A stretch of DNA of 19,099 nt from the NCBI GenBank assembly GCA_018398765.1, contig JAHBMJ010002425.1:1-19099 (forward strand). Reading direction: 5' to 3'. The notes under the pieces were generated by a model. The model saw only the letters and a list, made by a program, of their open reading frames with translations. It made no database searches and was not told the DNA's origin. Shown here piece after piece: positions 8,670-18,943 of the stretch. Position 1 is the first letter of the stretch; the number at the start of each line of letters is the position of its first letter. The stretch comes from Chromera velia (taxonomy: Eukaryota; Sar; Chromeraceae). The position numbers and the translations under genes are program-made.

Positions 8670-9878
8670 ATGTCAGACCTGCATACTCTCTGGAGGAAAT
8701 ACGGCAGTTCTCCTTTTGCCAAGCGGTTGCGTTTGCTTGCGGCTGCGAAGGCGGAGGAGCCTGCCCTGTCTTGTCTTGATGCCGAGGCCTCTATTACGTC
8801 TACGATCTCTTACTCCGATTTTTATAGCCGTGTCACCCGCCTCGCAGTCGCCCTGAGAGACGTTCTGGGTCTCAAGAAGGGGGACCGCGCCATTCTCTGC
8901 TACCCTCCGGGTGTCGACTTCCTCACGGCATTTTACGCTTGCCTTCTCACAGGAATCATATCTGTGCCCGTCTACCCACCGGAACCACGCAAAGCAGGCA
9001 CAGATCTCCCTCGTTTTTGCGAGATCGCAAGCACTGCAGGGGTTGAGGTTTGCTTAACGAACGCGACATACCGTCGAGTGGTGACACTTCTTTCGACGTT
9101 CAATCGTGACCGGCGATGGGGGGGGTTGAAGTGGGCGGCCACTCCGAACATGATCTCCGGAAGTGCGTGTGATGGCGTCGATGTGAGAGGCTTTGAGTTT
9201 CCGGAGCTTTCTCAATCTGACGTCTGCTTCCTCCAGTTCACCTCTGGGTCTACCTCTTCTCCCAAGGGTGTCATGGTGACTCACGGGAGTCTCCTCCACA
9301 ACATCCATGAAATCGTCCAGATTCTTGGACTCGATTCATCACTTGATGACCCGAACACACACGAGAACACTCAAAATTACCCTATGAAGGAAATGGACGT
9401 TTTCTTCCAAAAGAGGGAGGAAATCTGCAGAAGGGTAAGGGGGCATGGGCTTCGTCTCTTCTCCTGGCTCCCTGTCTATCACGACATGGGGCTCATATCA
9501 AAAGTTGTTGCGCCGATCTTTTTTGGTCTCCACGCTCTGCTGATGAGCCCTCTCGACTTTATCAGGAAGCCCTACAGCTGGCTCGCTGGCCTCTCAAAGC
9601 ACAAGGCCTTCATCTGTGGAGCCCCCAACTTTGCCTTCGATCTGGTTGCTGCCAAAACTCCCGATGCTGTCGTTGAAAAGTTGGACCTTTCCCATGTGGC
9701 TGGCTACGTGTGTGGAGCAGAACCGATCAGAGAGGGAACACTGCGGAGATTTGTGGAGGTAGGCTGAAGAGGGGATGGCAGATGAATAGATGAATTGCTC
9801 GGCGGTCGAGTGCATTTGTACGCATACAGTTTCCGTGATATCTCTTCCCTTTACCCTCCTCTCTCTCTCTCTCGCTCG

Positions 9879-9915
<37 letters not shown>

Positions 9916-10047
9916 GATGGATGGATGGATGGATGGATGTGTATGTGTATTTGTATGTGTGTGAGTGTGTATTTGTATGTGTATGTGTATGTGTATGTGT
10001 GTGTGTGTGCGTATGTATGTGTGTGTGTGTGTATGTGTGTGAGTCTG

Positions 10048-10085
<38 letters not shown>

Positions 10086-13000
10086 GCTCTCGTCGTTCCG
10101 TTTTTGCTCACCGCCGTTGTGATGTCTCTCCATCGGCGTCCTTGCTTCATCGTCGTTCACGAGTGGCTCTCCGCTCCTTTCTGCCTCTGTCTTAAGCAAA
10201 TGTTGCGTCTATCTATCTGTTTGTCCAGGTCTCTCTGCCTTCCTGGTTGTTTTGCGCTGCCTTTCCCCCCTTCCGCAATCTGCGTCTGCTCAATTTTCCC
10301 GCTTTAACCTTCTTCGATCTGCTCGTGCCTTCCCCGCAGCGGTTTGGTGCTGCCGGCGTGAAGCCGTGGATGATCATACCTGCGTACGGGCTGGCAGAAA
10401 ACACCCTGATCGTTACAGGGAGGCCCTCTCAGTTTGCAGAGCCCCGGGTTCTCTGGGTGGACGCTGCTGCATTGAGAGAGAAGGTAGGTCAGCAGACACC
10501 CACTCATACTCTTTGCTTTGTTCTGCGATTCCCACTTCTATCTGCGGTCCGCCCGTTTCCTGTACAAATCTTTTGGTCACCCATGTCTCATTCGCCAATC
10601 TCAATTTGCGTCATTCTTGCCTGCCACCACATGCCCTTATTTGGTTCCTGCAGAGAAAGGTCAAGGCGCTGCACGACGGGCCGTTGTTCGGCAAGTCGGG
10701 CACACAGAAGGGGAAGGGCACGAAGGAGGACGAGAGGACTCGATTGACGCACGCCGGTGCTCTCCCTCTGGTATCGTCTGGCAAGGCCTTTCCGGGTGTT
10801 ACTGGTCAGTACATGCATGGGGATCGAGGGAGGGAGGGAGGGAAGAGGAGTGCCTGGGACGCAGAGAAGAAGTTCCACCTGAGAGTACATCGGCAGATAT
10901 GAATGCAGTATTTCAAACAGAAGTGCCAGTCCGTGGGAGCCCATTTTTTGCAGTTCAGGAGAACGGTGGAGAAGAGAAGATGGGCACATATCGAAGAGAA
11001 AGAGATGATGGTGCGTCACTTTTTTCTGCTCGAATCCCTTTTGTTCTTCTAATTCTTCCGCCTGCTTCGTTTGAACATCATCTTTCTCCTGTCTCTGTGC
11101 AGTTCGAATTGTTCACCCGGAGAGTCTCCGAGAAGAGCGCGAGGGTGCAGTGGGAGAAGTCTGGGTGCAGTCTGATTCGACTGCAAGCGGATACTTTGCG
11201 GCACCTGAAAAGACAGAGGAGTGCTTTGGGAGGTCGTGCCTCCTGCTTGACGGCACACACTCCGCTCCCGCATTCCTTCGAACTGGAGATTCGGGATTTC
11301 TGTGGGGTGGTGAGCTCTTCATCGTGGGCAGAATCAAAGACATGATCATCCTGAGGGGTCGAAACTTCTACCCACAGGTTGGTCGGTCAAGATTGTGAAA
11401 GCATTTCTGAGTCTCCGTTCCTGCTGTTCTTTTCCTCTGTCAGTGAGGGTTTCAACAGTAGGATCTCCCACCGGATCTCCCACCCAATCCCCGATATGCC
11501 TGGTGGCTTCCTGCAGGACATCGAGGAGGTCGTCGAGGAATGCCCTTCCATCAGGAAGAGCTGCAGCGCCTGCTTTGCTCTTGATCTCGGGGAAGAGGGC
11601 GGGGAGTGTGTGGGCGTAGCCGCAGAAGTCCGTGACAAGCCCAGCCAGCATGGAGGCGGCAGCTTGACTGTCGGAGGGTTTGTCAGTTGGCTGAAGCACA
11701 CCTTCGACGGGAGTCAGGAGAAGAAAGAGAAAAATGATTCATATGCATCAATACGGAAACAGATTGTTGCGGCAGTGGCACGCAAAGTGGGCATTCCTGT
11801 CCATAGGGTCTGGTTGCTGCCCCCCCGTTCCCTGCCGAAGACTTCGTCCGGGAAGGTGCAGAGAAGCCTTGCGAGGCAGAGACTGCTTGCCAAGGAAATT
11901 CCGGTCAGGAAGCAGTCCTGATTTTCTTTTCAGAATGAGAGACAAAGCGCTCCTCCTGTGAATTCCTTGCTTTGCATTTGTTTCAGCCGGACGTTTTGCG
12001 GCGTACTGATTTCACATTTCCCCTCCATCACCTGCATTCTGAACCCCTCTGTTCTTCCGCTTCGTTGCCCTTTTCAGACACGATTTCACCCCACAGCTTT
12101 CCACATACCGTCCTTTCCTCCTTCCTCCACCATCCCCCTCATGTGCGCTCACTTGCTGCGCCGTTGTTCGTCTATTACGCTGTATCGCCCAACAGCCTTC
12201 TGCCTGGTTTTCTTCCATGATTGCAGGGCGTGCTCTTTGACTCAGAGAGTGCCCCGGAAAGTGGTGTCGACTTTGACGAGATGAAATGCGACAGGGAAGC
12301 TGTAAGTGCATCACGATCTTCTCGGTGCCTCCCTTCTCTGCCCTCCACTGCCCTTCCTGGGTCGTCAGAGCTCCTCGACACTGAGGAGCCAGAAGCATCT
12401 CCCCCTATGGGCGACCAAGCGGCAAGGGAAGAGATTCGTGGGGGTGAGGCAGGTGCAGAAGAAGTGAAGCTGCAGCGGGCTGTTTCGACACGTGCTGTTG
12501 ACTTGAGGCGTGAGCAAATCACTGCAGCTGTCACGAGCTCTGCTCAACAGATCCTTTGCAGCGCGAAGAGCAGAGTTGGGGAATCTGATTCAGACACTCA
12601 GCCTTCTCCCGAACCCGTGAGTGTCGACTTCAACGTTCCCCTGTATGAGTACGGCCTGGACTCTCTGGCTGCCGTCGAGTTCGCAGAGGACCTCAGTATA
12701 CGCCTCTCGATGCACCTTGAGCCGACGCTTTTGTTCAACTACCCCACCCTCCGTGATGTTGTTGACTTCTTGGACGAAGGGGAGGGGAACAGCAGCGCAA
12801 AGCCCTCGGCTCCCGATCCGTCTGAAGAGGTGTTCTCACCCTCCCCGTCGATCAACGGCATCTCTGATCCCGCAGTTCTCGGCTCGACGCAATGGACAGG
12901 CGAGGAGTCTGGCCTGGCGGTGGTGGGTGTTGCGTGCCGTCTCCCCGGTGGGAGCAGCAGTCTTGAGAGGTACTGGGAAATGATGATGCGCGGAACAGAC

Positions 13001-16000
13001 TGCACGTCAGAAGTGCCGCTGAATCGATGGAACAACGAGGCTGTGTATGACCCCGACCCTGACGTGGAGGGCACCCTGTACGTGAGGGAGGCGGCGTTCA
13101 TTGAAGGAATTGAGCTGTTCGACAATGCGTTCTTCTCAATCTCCGCTGCTGAGGCAAAGTACATGGACCCCCAGCAGCGGCACATGCTGGAGGTTGCATA
13201 CGAGGCCTTCTTCCACGGGGGGTTCTCTCGGGAGTCTCTCCTCGGCTCTTTGACGGGCGTCTTTATTGGGTGTTGCAGTCCCGACTGGCACTCCGTGTCT
13301 CTGAAGGGCAAGAGCAATGCTCTCTCAAGTACGGGACTTGCGCAGTCTCTCCTCTCCAACCGCATCTCTTTCGCACTCGGCCTCAAGGGTCCCTCTCTGA
13401 CTGTGGACACTGCCTGTTCCTCTTCCCTCGTTGCTATGGACGCGGCGGTTGACAAAGTGCGCCGTGGTGTCTGTAGCCGTGCGGTTGTCGGCGGGGTCAA
13501 CCTTCTCATATCGCCGCTTCTCTTCATCGGTTTTACAAAGGCACGGATGCTTTCCCCTGACGCGAGGTGCAAAACATTCGATGAAAGTGCAAACGGGTAT
13601 GCACGTGGAGAGGGGGCGGGAGCGGTTGTGCTGCAGCGTGTGGCAGACGCGCGGGCGCAGAAGAAGGCTGTGTTTGCAGTTGTGCGGGGGGCGGCGGTGA
13701 ACCACGTCGGGCGTGCGGCGTCCCTGACGGCCCCGAACGGTCCCTCTCAGCAGGAGGCGATTCGTTGTGCTCTACGTGATGGAGGTGTTAATGCGGCGGA
13801 TGTGTGCTTTGTGGAGGCACACGGGACGGGGACGGCGTTGGGTGACCCAATTGAAATGGGTGCCTTGAAGGCCGTGTACGGAGAGGGCAGGGGAGAGGAA
13901 AATCCACTGGTAATAGGAGCAGTAAAAACCAATTTCGGTCACCTGGAGGGTGCTGCGGGAATTGCGGGGTTCATCAAGCTCGTGCTGGTGCTGCAACACC
14001 GCAGTGCCCCTCCGAACCTTCACCTGAAACAGCTGAACCCCCACCTGGACATCGAGGGCTTCCCTGTGGTGTTTCCGACAGAGGCTGTCGCTCTAGGAGG
14101 CATGGGGGGAGCCTCAGGGACGTCGAGCTTGAGGCATCGGAAGCTGATTGGTGGAGTGTCGTCTTTCGGCTTCGGAGGTGCAAACGCGCATGTGGTGGTG
14201 GAGGAGGGAGATCGCCCTCTAAGCGTCCCCAATCAGACAGAAGCACAAGATCCCAAAGATTTGGAGAACCGGGTCCGGCAGGCCTGTAAGGCTGCGTTCG
14301 TTTTCACCGGTCAGGGATCTCAATTTGTGGGCATGTGTGGGGGCCTCTACGAACACGAGGAGGTCTTCCGGTCTGTGTTTGACCGTTGTGAGAGCGTGTT
14401 GAAAGAGAAAGGGCTCTTGGATGTCTCCGTGAGGGCGCTTCTGTTCCCCTCAACCAAGGCTGATGAGAAGGTCGCAGCTGCACGGATCGACGAGACTCGG
14501 TTTGCACAGGTTGCGCTGTTTGTGGTGGAGGTCTGTCTGTTGGAGCTCTGGCGGTCGAAGGGCGTGTGTCCCGATGTTGTCATGGGTCACAGCCTCGGAG
14601 AGTACGCGGCTGCGGTGGCGTGTGGGGTGATGACGTTGGAGGAGGGGCTGACCCTGGTTGTCCGTCGGGCGCAGGTGATGCAGGAGACTCCGGCGAGAGA
14701 CGGGGTGATGGCGGCATGCAGGGTGAGCGAGGAAGAAGTCGTTAGAGCAGTGGAAGCTCTCCGAGAGACCAGCCGTCAGGCGGGTGCTGAAGTCTGCGAG
14801 TCAATAGACACCGTCACTGTCGCAGCTGTGAACGGTCCGAAGTCTGTTGTTGTCGCTGGTGCCCGTGGAGGTGTGGAGGCTGTGCTTTCACACTTAGGGC
14901 AGACGGGTCGGGCAAAGCTCCTGACGGTGTCTCATGCGTTTCATTCCCCGTTCATGCGGCCAGCAAGGAAAGCGTTTGCACCCGTGCTGTCTGAGATGAA
15001 TCTGAGTGAGCCTTGCAACGGAATGCAGATGGTCTCAACGGTGACAGGAGCGCCTGTGCGTGTGGGTGAGGTTTCCTCTCCAGAGCACTGGCTCTCCCAG
15101 ATTGAGCGGCCTGTCCGTTTTGCAGATGCCATGCGGGGTTGTGTGGAGGAGCTCGGCTGTTCCGTGATAGTGGAGGTCGGGCCCCAGCCCGTGCTGATCA
15201 ACATGGGGAGATCCTGTGTGTCTTCTTCTCAGGAGGGTGTGACGTGGATTGCGTCCTGCCATCGGTCTGCAAAGGACAGCGAGACTTTCGGGAACGCTTT
15301 GAAGCAGGTGATGGAGAAGAAGGCCTCAGTCGCCGACTCTTCGACTGGCGACTGCGAGACGCTTGTCGCTGTGAAGTGGCAACACAGGGCCTTCCCCTTT
15401 GCACCCCTGTCGCACCCATTGGTCGGCCGTCTCCGCGAAGAGGGAGAGGGAGGACGGGTGTTCGAGACGGCGCTTCGGAGGGACGTGCACGAATTGATGG
15501 ACGACCATCACGTGATGGGAAGGGTGGTTGTCCCTGCGGCAGCATTCGTGGACATGATGGCTGCGTGTGTCTACGAGAGTCAGCAAAGGGATGAGCGTCC
15601 ATCACACGGATTGCAGTCAGGTGGGCGGGACTGGTTTTCCGGTTCTGCTCTTCCTGATCACGCTGGCACTCCGGTCTGTCTTGAAGGCATTGAGTTTGAA
15701 CGTCCCCTCATTCTCCCCCCATCGAGAGGAACGGACAGGGAACCGCGCACGCTTGCGGTATCTCTAGGAAGAGACGGGAAGTTGCTGCTGTGCTCCAGAA
15801 TGGGTCTGCCTGGTACCGTTGCGACAGCTGGAATCGCTTTGAGAGGTTCAGAGGGAGGAGAGGAAGGGTCAGAGTGGGAAGTGCACGCTCGTTGTTCTTT
15901 CCAAGAGGGTTTTGTGGCTGTTGAGAGGGAGCGTGAGGACCTCTCCTCTCTCCATTCGGCTTTTGAGGAAGAAATGAAGTTCGATGCTGCCGAGTCTTAT

Positions 16001-17323
16001 GCTGTTGCATCTCGCATGGGTCTCTCTTATGGAAGGAGATTTCAGACAGTCACACGGCTGTGGAGGTCTGAGAAAATGCCGGGCGAAGTTCTGGCATCCC
16101 TGTCTCTTTCTCCCGACGACGCCAAGGTCAGCCCCGCGTTCTGCGTGCACCCAGCACTTCTTGACGGTGCCTTCCAGGCTGCTGCAGCAGTCAGAGAGAG
16201 TAAAGGCCGGAAAGGCCTCGTGTTGGTTCCCGTGGGGATTCGGAGGCTGACCATGGGCAGGTGGGAGGACTCAGAAATCCCCACACTGCAGAGCACGGCA
16301 TGGGCTCACCTGCAGAATGCTCAACTGAGTGACAAGGCTGGGTCCTTTGACGTCACTCTGTTCGCACCCTGTGGGCGTGTCGTGGCGGATTTGCAGGGGG
16401 TCGAGCTGAGGCCGATTGACCTCTCTCGTCCTGCTTCCATTCCTCAGGAGCTTCTCTGGGAAGCACAGTGGAGGGCTGATGAGAGAGGTGAAATGCACCT
16501 GGTTGACGCAGAGGCAGAGGGGGTGGAATCGGAAGCGCGTCTCTTCCTGGGCGCACCCGCAGAGGATGCAGACGAGATCGCACGTCTGCACCCATCATCA
16601 AAGGTGTTGGCGTTCGGAGAGGTGCCCGAGGGTGCAAAGCTGGTCAAGCTCTTGAGCTCCCGAAAGTGGGAAGAGGTGCTCTTCCTCACCCCCCTTTGTG
16701 CAGTGGACGTGTGTTCGTCTGCAGACTTCGGGGCTGCGGTTGTGTGGGAAGGCACGCAGCTCCTCCAAGCAGTCTCATCTCAGGAGTGGCCGAAGGAGGC
16801 ACCGAGGCCGCGTGTGCGCTTTGTGACTGCGGGCTGTCAGAGAGTCAACGACCTGCGAAGCGAGCTACAGGAAATACGTGATGCCCCCCCAGTGCACGCA
16901 GGCGTGTTGGGCTTAGTGCGTGCAGCTGCGATCGATCTGCAGAGCTCCCGAGTGCAGGTGGGGTCTGCAGACGTCGACATTTCGAGGGGGGTCCCTGCAG
17001 CCGTGGCAGAGCTGGTGAGGCTGACAGAGTCAGAAAGTGTGACCAAGCAGCAGAGGCAGAGTCGTTTTGAGACGGAGGTGGCGGTGCGTGGGGGTCAGCT
17101 GCTGGTTCCTCGATTGGCAAAGAGTTCGGTTGCGTGCAGGGGTCCTCTGGAGCTCCACCTTGCTGAGCGGGGTGCGCTGTCGAATCTGAGGGCGCGGCCG
17201 CAGTTGGTGTCGGAGGTGAGGGAGGTGGCTCTTGAGGAGGACCGCGTTGAAGTGCGCGTGCGGTCTGTGGGGCTGAACTTCCGTGACGTTCTGAACGTGA
17301 TGGGACTGTACCCTGGAGACCCT

Positions 17324-17360
<37 letters not shown>

Positions 17361-17375
17361 CATGGAGAGATTTCT

Positions 17376-17410
<35 letters not shown>

Positions 17411-18943
17411 GATGCGGTGGCTGGATGTAGGGAGAAAAGGTTTTTTAGTCCCCGTTTGCGTGCTATGTCGAGGACCTTCGTGCCTTTTAAGTAGAACTTT
17501 GTTTGCTCGAATTCATCGGCTCGTGCATCGCTGTCACCCTTTTTCCGTGGCTGCTCGTCTGTCCGTCCTGCATTTTCTTCATTTCTTCCTCCTTGTATCT
17601 TTTCCGTTTTCTCTGTGTGTTTTTCTTCTCTATTCTTGCTCTTTCTCAGTATATCTTTGTCATTCTGTTGTTGTGTGTGTCTGTCCTTGTGGGTGCGTGC
17701 AGGTCCTCCTGGGGGTGACTTCGCAGGGACGGTGACTCGTGTGGGGTCGGGCGTGACGCGTGTTCGTGTAGGCGAGGATGTCTTCGGAGTGTCTGCGGGC
17801 AGTCTGAGGACGTTCTCGGTGACGAGCGAGCATCTGGTGTCGAAGAAGCCCCGCGGCCTGACCTTCGAGCAGGCGTCGGCGCTGCCAGTAGTGGCGTCGA
17901 CGGTGGAGTACGCCCTCCGTGACCTGGCGAAGGTGAAGAAGGGCGACCGAGTCCTGATTCATGCGGCGGCGGGGGGCGTGGGACTGATGTCGGTCCATTT
18001 CTGCCAGAGTGTGGGGGCGGTCGTGTACGCGACGGTTGGGAGCAGCGAGAAGGCCGATTTTGTGAAGAGGCAGGGGGTCGAGTTCGTGAGCTCCTCCCGC
18101 GACCCTCCGAGGTTCGAGTTCGAGATGGGCTCTTTCCTCCAAGGTGCGAAGCTGGACGTGGTTCTGAATTCGCTCAGCGGTGAGTTCATTGACGCGTCTG
18201 TGCGGCTGCTGGGGGAGGGGGGGCGGTTCACGGAGATCGGAAAGCGCGAGATCTGGAGTCATGAGAAGATGGCAGAGACGCGGCCGGACGTGCAGTACGA
18301 GACGATTGCGATCGACTCGAAGATGCAGGAGGCACCGGAGTGGTTCGCCGGGATGCTCGACCGCATCAAGCAGCAGGTCGAGAGGGGACAGCTGCCGGTG
18401 TTGCCGGTGGCGGTGTTCGACGTGAGATCGTCGGACCCGGAGAGGGACGGTGTGGGGGCGTTCCGGTTTCTGCAGAGAGCGGGGCACATCGGGAAGGTGG
18501 TTGTGTGCTTCCCCAGCTCCATCGAGACCTCCGAGAGAGCCGCTGTGTCGGACTCGAATGGGCCATCCGGTCTCAGTCTGCCGGCGGGTGGGTGCACGTA
18601 CATCGTGACGGGAGGACTCGGGGGTCTAGGGCTGGTGGTTGCGAACTGGCTGCTGGACGAGGGTGCCAAGCGGATCGTCCTTGTGTCCCGCCGGTCGGTG
18701 CCTGACGCTGAGACGGCGAAGCGGAGTGAGATGCTGCGACTGCAGAGAGCGGCAGCCGAGGGGACAGTCGAGGTTGAGGTGCGGGCGTGCGATGTGTCGT
18801 CTGCCGGCAGCTGTGCGAGGCTGCTCCAGCGAGAGGCCGCTGGGGGCTCTCGGCTCGGCATCATACACGCTGCGGGAGTGTTGGCGGATGCACAGGTGAA
18901 GGACCAGACGGAGGAGAGCGTCCGCCGTGTGTTCGCCCCGAAG
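8670..18943 (+). CDS. Modular type I fatty acid/polyketide synthase, FAAL-ACP-KS-AT-DH-ER-KR (3' incomplete)
   Basis: Inferred join: 8670-9758, 10340-10483, 10654-10804, 11103-11377, 11517-11903, 12227-17324, 17703-18943, giving about 2795 aa; the gene continues beyond the window. An in-frame TGA at 8664-8666 makes ATG 8670 the first possible start. Domains by residue are FAAL 1-680, ACP about 780-865 (Ser828), KS about 911-1342, AT about 1373-1675, DH about 1745-2086, a pseudoKR-like linker, ER about 2320-2640 and KR from about 2677. All catalytic residues that fall inside the window are present. The FAAL should load a fatty acid on the ACP, and the module should extend it by a fully reduced malonyl-derived unit. 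The order matches apicomplexan FAS1/PKS1 proteins, which go on with further modules and a terminal reductase. Whether the product is a fatty acid, alcohol or polyketide cannot be told from this part. Confidence 0.93.
9759..10339 (+). other. Synthase intron 1
   Basis: 581 nt, donor GTAGGC, acceptor CCCCGCAG, phase 0. It joins RRFVE to RFGAAG, matching FAAL sequence. It contains a large compound microsatellite. Confidence 0.92.
9858..10084 (+). repeat. Compound microsatellite (CT)n(GT)n(ATGG)n(GT/TATG)n
   Basis: CT run about 9859-9874, GT run about 9882-9911, ATGG units about 9913-9938, then mixed TG/TATG to a final pure GT run at 10051-10084. Apparent Cys-Val or His-Thr reading frames here are repeat artefacts. 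Confidence 0.96.
10484..10653 (+). other. Synthase intron 2
   Basis: 170 nt, donor GTAGGT, acceptor TTCCTGCAG, phase 0, T/C-rich. Confidence 0.85.
10805..11102 (+). other. Synthase intron 3
   Basis: 298 nt, donor GTCAGT, acceptor GTGCAG, phase 1. Splicing gives FPGV-RIVHPESL, the expected FAAL continuation. It holds a GGGA run near 10829-10843. Confidence 0.9.
11378..11516 (+). other. Synthase intron 4
   Basis: 139 nt, donor GTTGGT, acceptor CTGCAG, phase 0. It joins RGRNFYPQ to DIEEVVEE, an unbroken FAAL motif. Confidence 0.93.
11904..12226 (+). other. Synthase intron 5 (FAAL/ACP linker)
   Basis: 323 nt, donor GTCAGG, acceptor ATTGCAG, phase 0. Exon 5 reads into a stop at 11919-11921 if unspliced. 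The donor is weak and lies in a poorly conserved linker, so the exact site is less sure than the presence of an intron. Confidence 0.7.
12512..12775 (+). other. Acyl carrier protein domain (loading ACP)
   Basis: It contains YGLDSLAAVEF with the phosphopantetheine-accepting Ser828 (codon 12662-12664), followed by the helix LLFNYPTLRDVVDFL typical of PKS ACPs. An acidic, Ser-rich linker of about 95 residues connects it with the FAAL. Confidence 0.93.
12911..14206 (+). other. Ketosynthase (KS) domain
   Basis: It starts GLAVVGVACRLPGG. The catalytic triad is complete: Cys1079 in DTACSSS, His1214 in EAHGTGT and His1254 in NFGHLEGAAG. The end is marked by SFGFGGANAHVV. It should perform decarboxylative condensation of the loaded acyl chain with the extender. 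Confidence 0.97.
14297..15210 (+). other. Acyltransferase (AT) domain, malonyl-type
   Basis: FTGQGSQ at the start, nucleophile Ser1471 in GHSLGEY, and HAFH at 1585-1588. HAFH at this position is the usual signature of malonyl-CoA specificity (YASH for methylmalonyl), so an unbranched two-carbon extender is predicted. Confidence 0.94.
15413..16437 (+). other. Dehydratase (DH) domain, double hotdog
   Basis: It has the HxxxGxxxxP motif with His1776, Gly1780 and Pro1785, and the second-hotdog HPALLD motif with Asp1995. Both catalytic residues are present, so dehydration of the beta-hydroxyacyl chain is expected. A polar insertion of about 40 residues lies between the first motif and the following strand. 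Confidence 0.9.
16440..17140 (+). other. Pseudo-KR/structural linker between DH and ER
   Basis: About 235 residues without a nucleotide-binding motif but with segments such as GVLGLVRAAAIDLQ and GGQLLVPRL. These typify the structural KR half that precedes ER in DH-ER-KR modules. The role is inferred from position and family architecture. Confidence 0.75.
17325..17359 (+). repeat. (GT)17 microsatellite at the 5' splice site
   Basis: An uninterrupted GT array starts exactly at the exon-intron boundary. Confidence 0.97.
17379..17408 (+). repeat. (AG)15 microsatellite
   Basis: An uninterrupted AG array inside synthase intron 6, about 20 bases after the GT array. Confidence 0.97.
18587..18943 (+). 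other. Ketoreductase (KR) domain, N-terminal part
   Basis: The Rossmann motif TGGLGGLG (2684-2691), LVSRR and IIHAAGV are present. The domain stops at VFAPK where the exon ends at 18943, before the Ser-Tyr-Lys catalytic residues. The rest must lie in exons past the window. Confidence 0.92.

Larger units (their letters stand above)
8670..11903 (+). other. FAAL (fatty-acyl-AMP ligase) loading domain, exons 1-5
   Basis: Adenylate-forming motifs appear in order: FTSGSTSSPKG (190-200), WLPVYHDMG (266-274), YGLAEN (379-384), LRTGD (520-524), GRIKDMIILRGRNFYPQ ending at 553, and LPKTSSGK with the catalytic Lys666. The WLPVYHDMG and NFYPQDIE wording is characteristic of FAAL-type ligases rather than CoA ligases, so transfer to the adjacent ACP is expected instead of CoA release. 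Exon boundaries fall between these motifs and all phases agree. Confidence 0.93.
17325..17702 (+). other. Synthase intron 6, donor made of a GT repeat
   Basis: 378 nt in phase 1. The donor is the first GT of a 17-unit GT array; the acceptor is GTGCAG. Splicing restores GLYPGDPG-PPGGDFAG. The rest is a GA array and T/C-rich sequence. Confidence 0.93.
17143..18510 (+). other. Enoylreductase (ER) domain, split by an intron
   Basis: The first part includes VGLNFRDVLNVMGLYPGDPG and is interrupted after 17324. Exon 7 resumes with PPGGDFAG, restoring the canonical ER sequence. The NADPH-binding motif HAAAGGVG is at residues 2468-2475, followed by DVVLNSLSGEF and the C-terminal FRFLQRAGHIGKVV. It belongs to the medium-chain dehydrogenase/reductase type and should reduce the enoyl intermediate. 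Confidence 0.95.

Noticed and set aside
9594-10307. Frames of Cys-Val (+) and His-Thr (-) repeats
   Set aside because: They are translations of the GT/ATGG microsatellite in synthase intron 1.
11379-11516. In-frame extension upstream of synthase exon 5
   Set aside because: Splicing at 11377/11517 joins the FAAL motif NFYPQ directly to DIEEVVEE; the extension is intronic.
12739-13705. Long - strand frames opposite the KS domain
   Set aside because: They are shadows of a GC-rich coding exon whose + strand frame has complete KS motifs.
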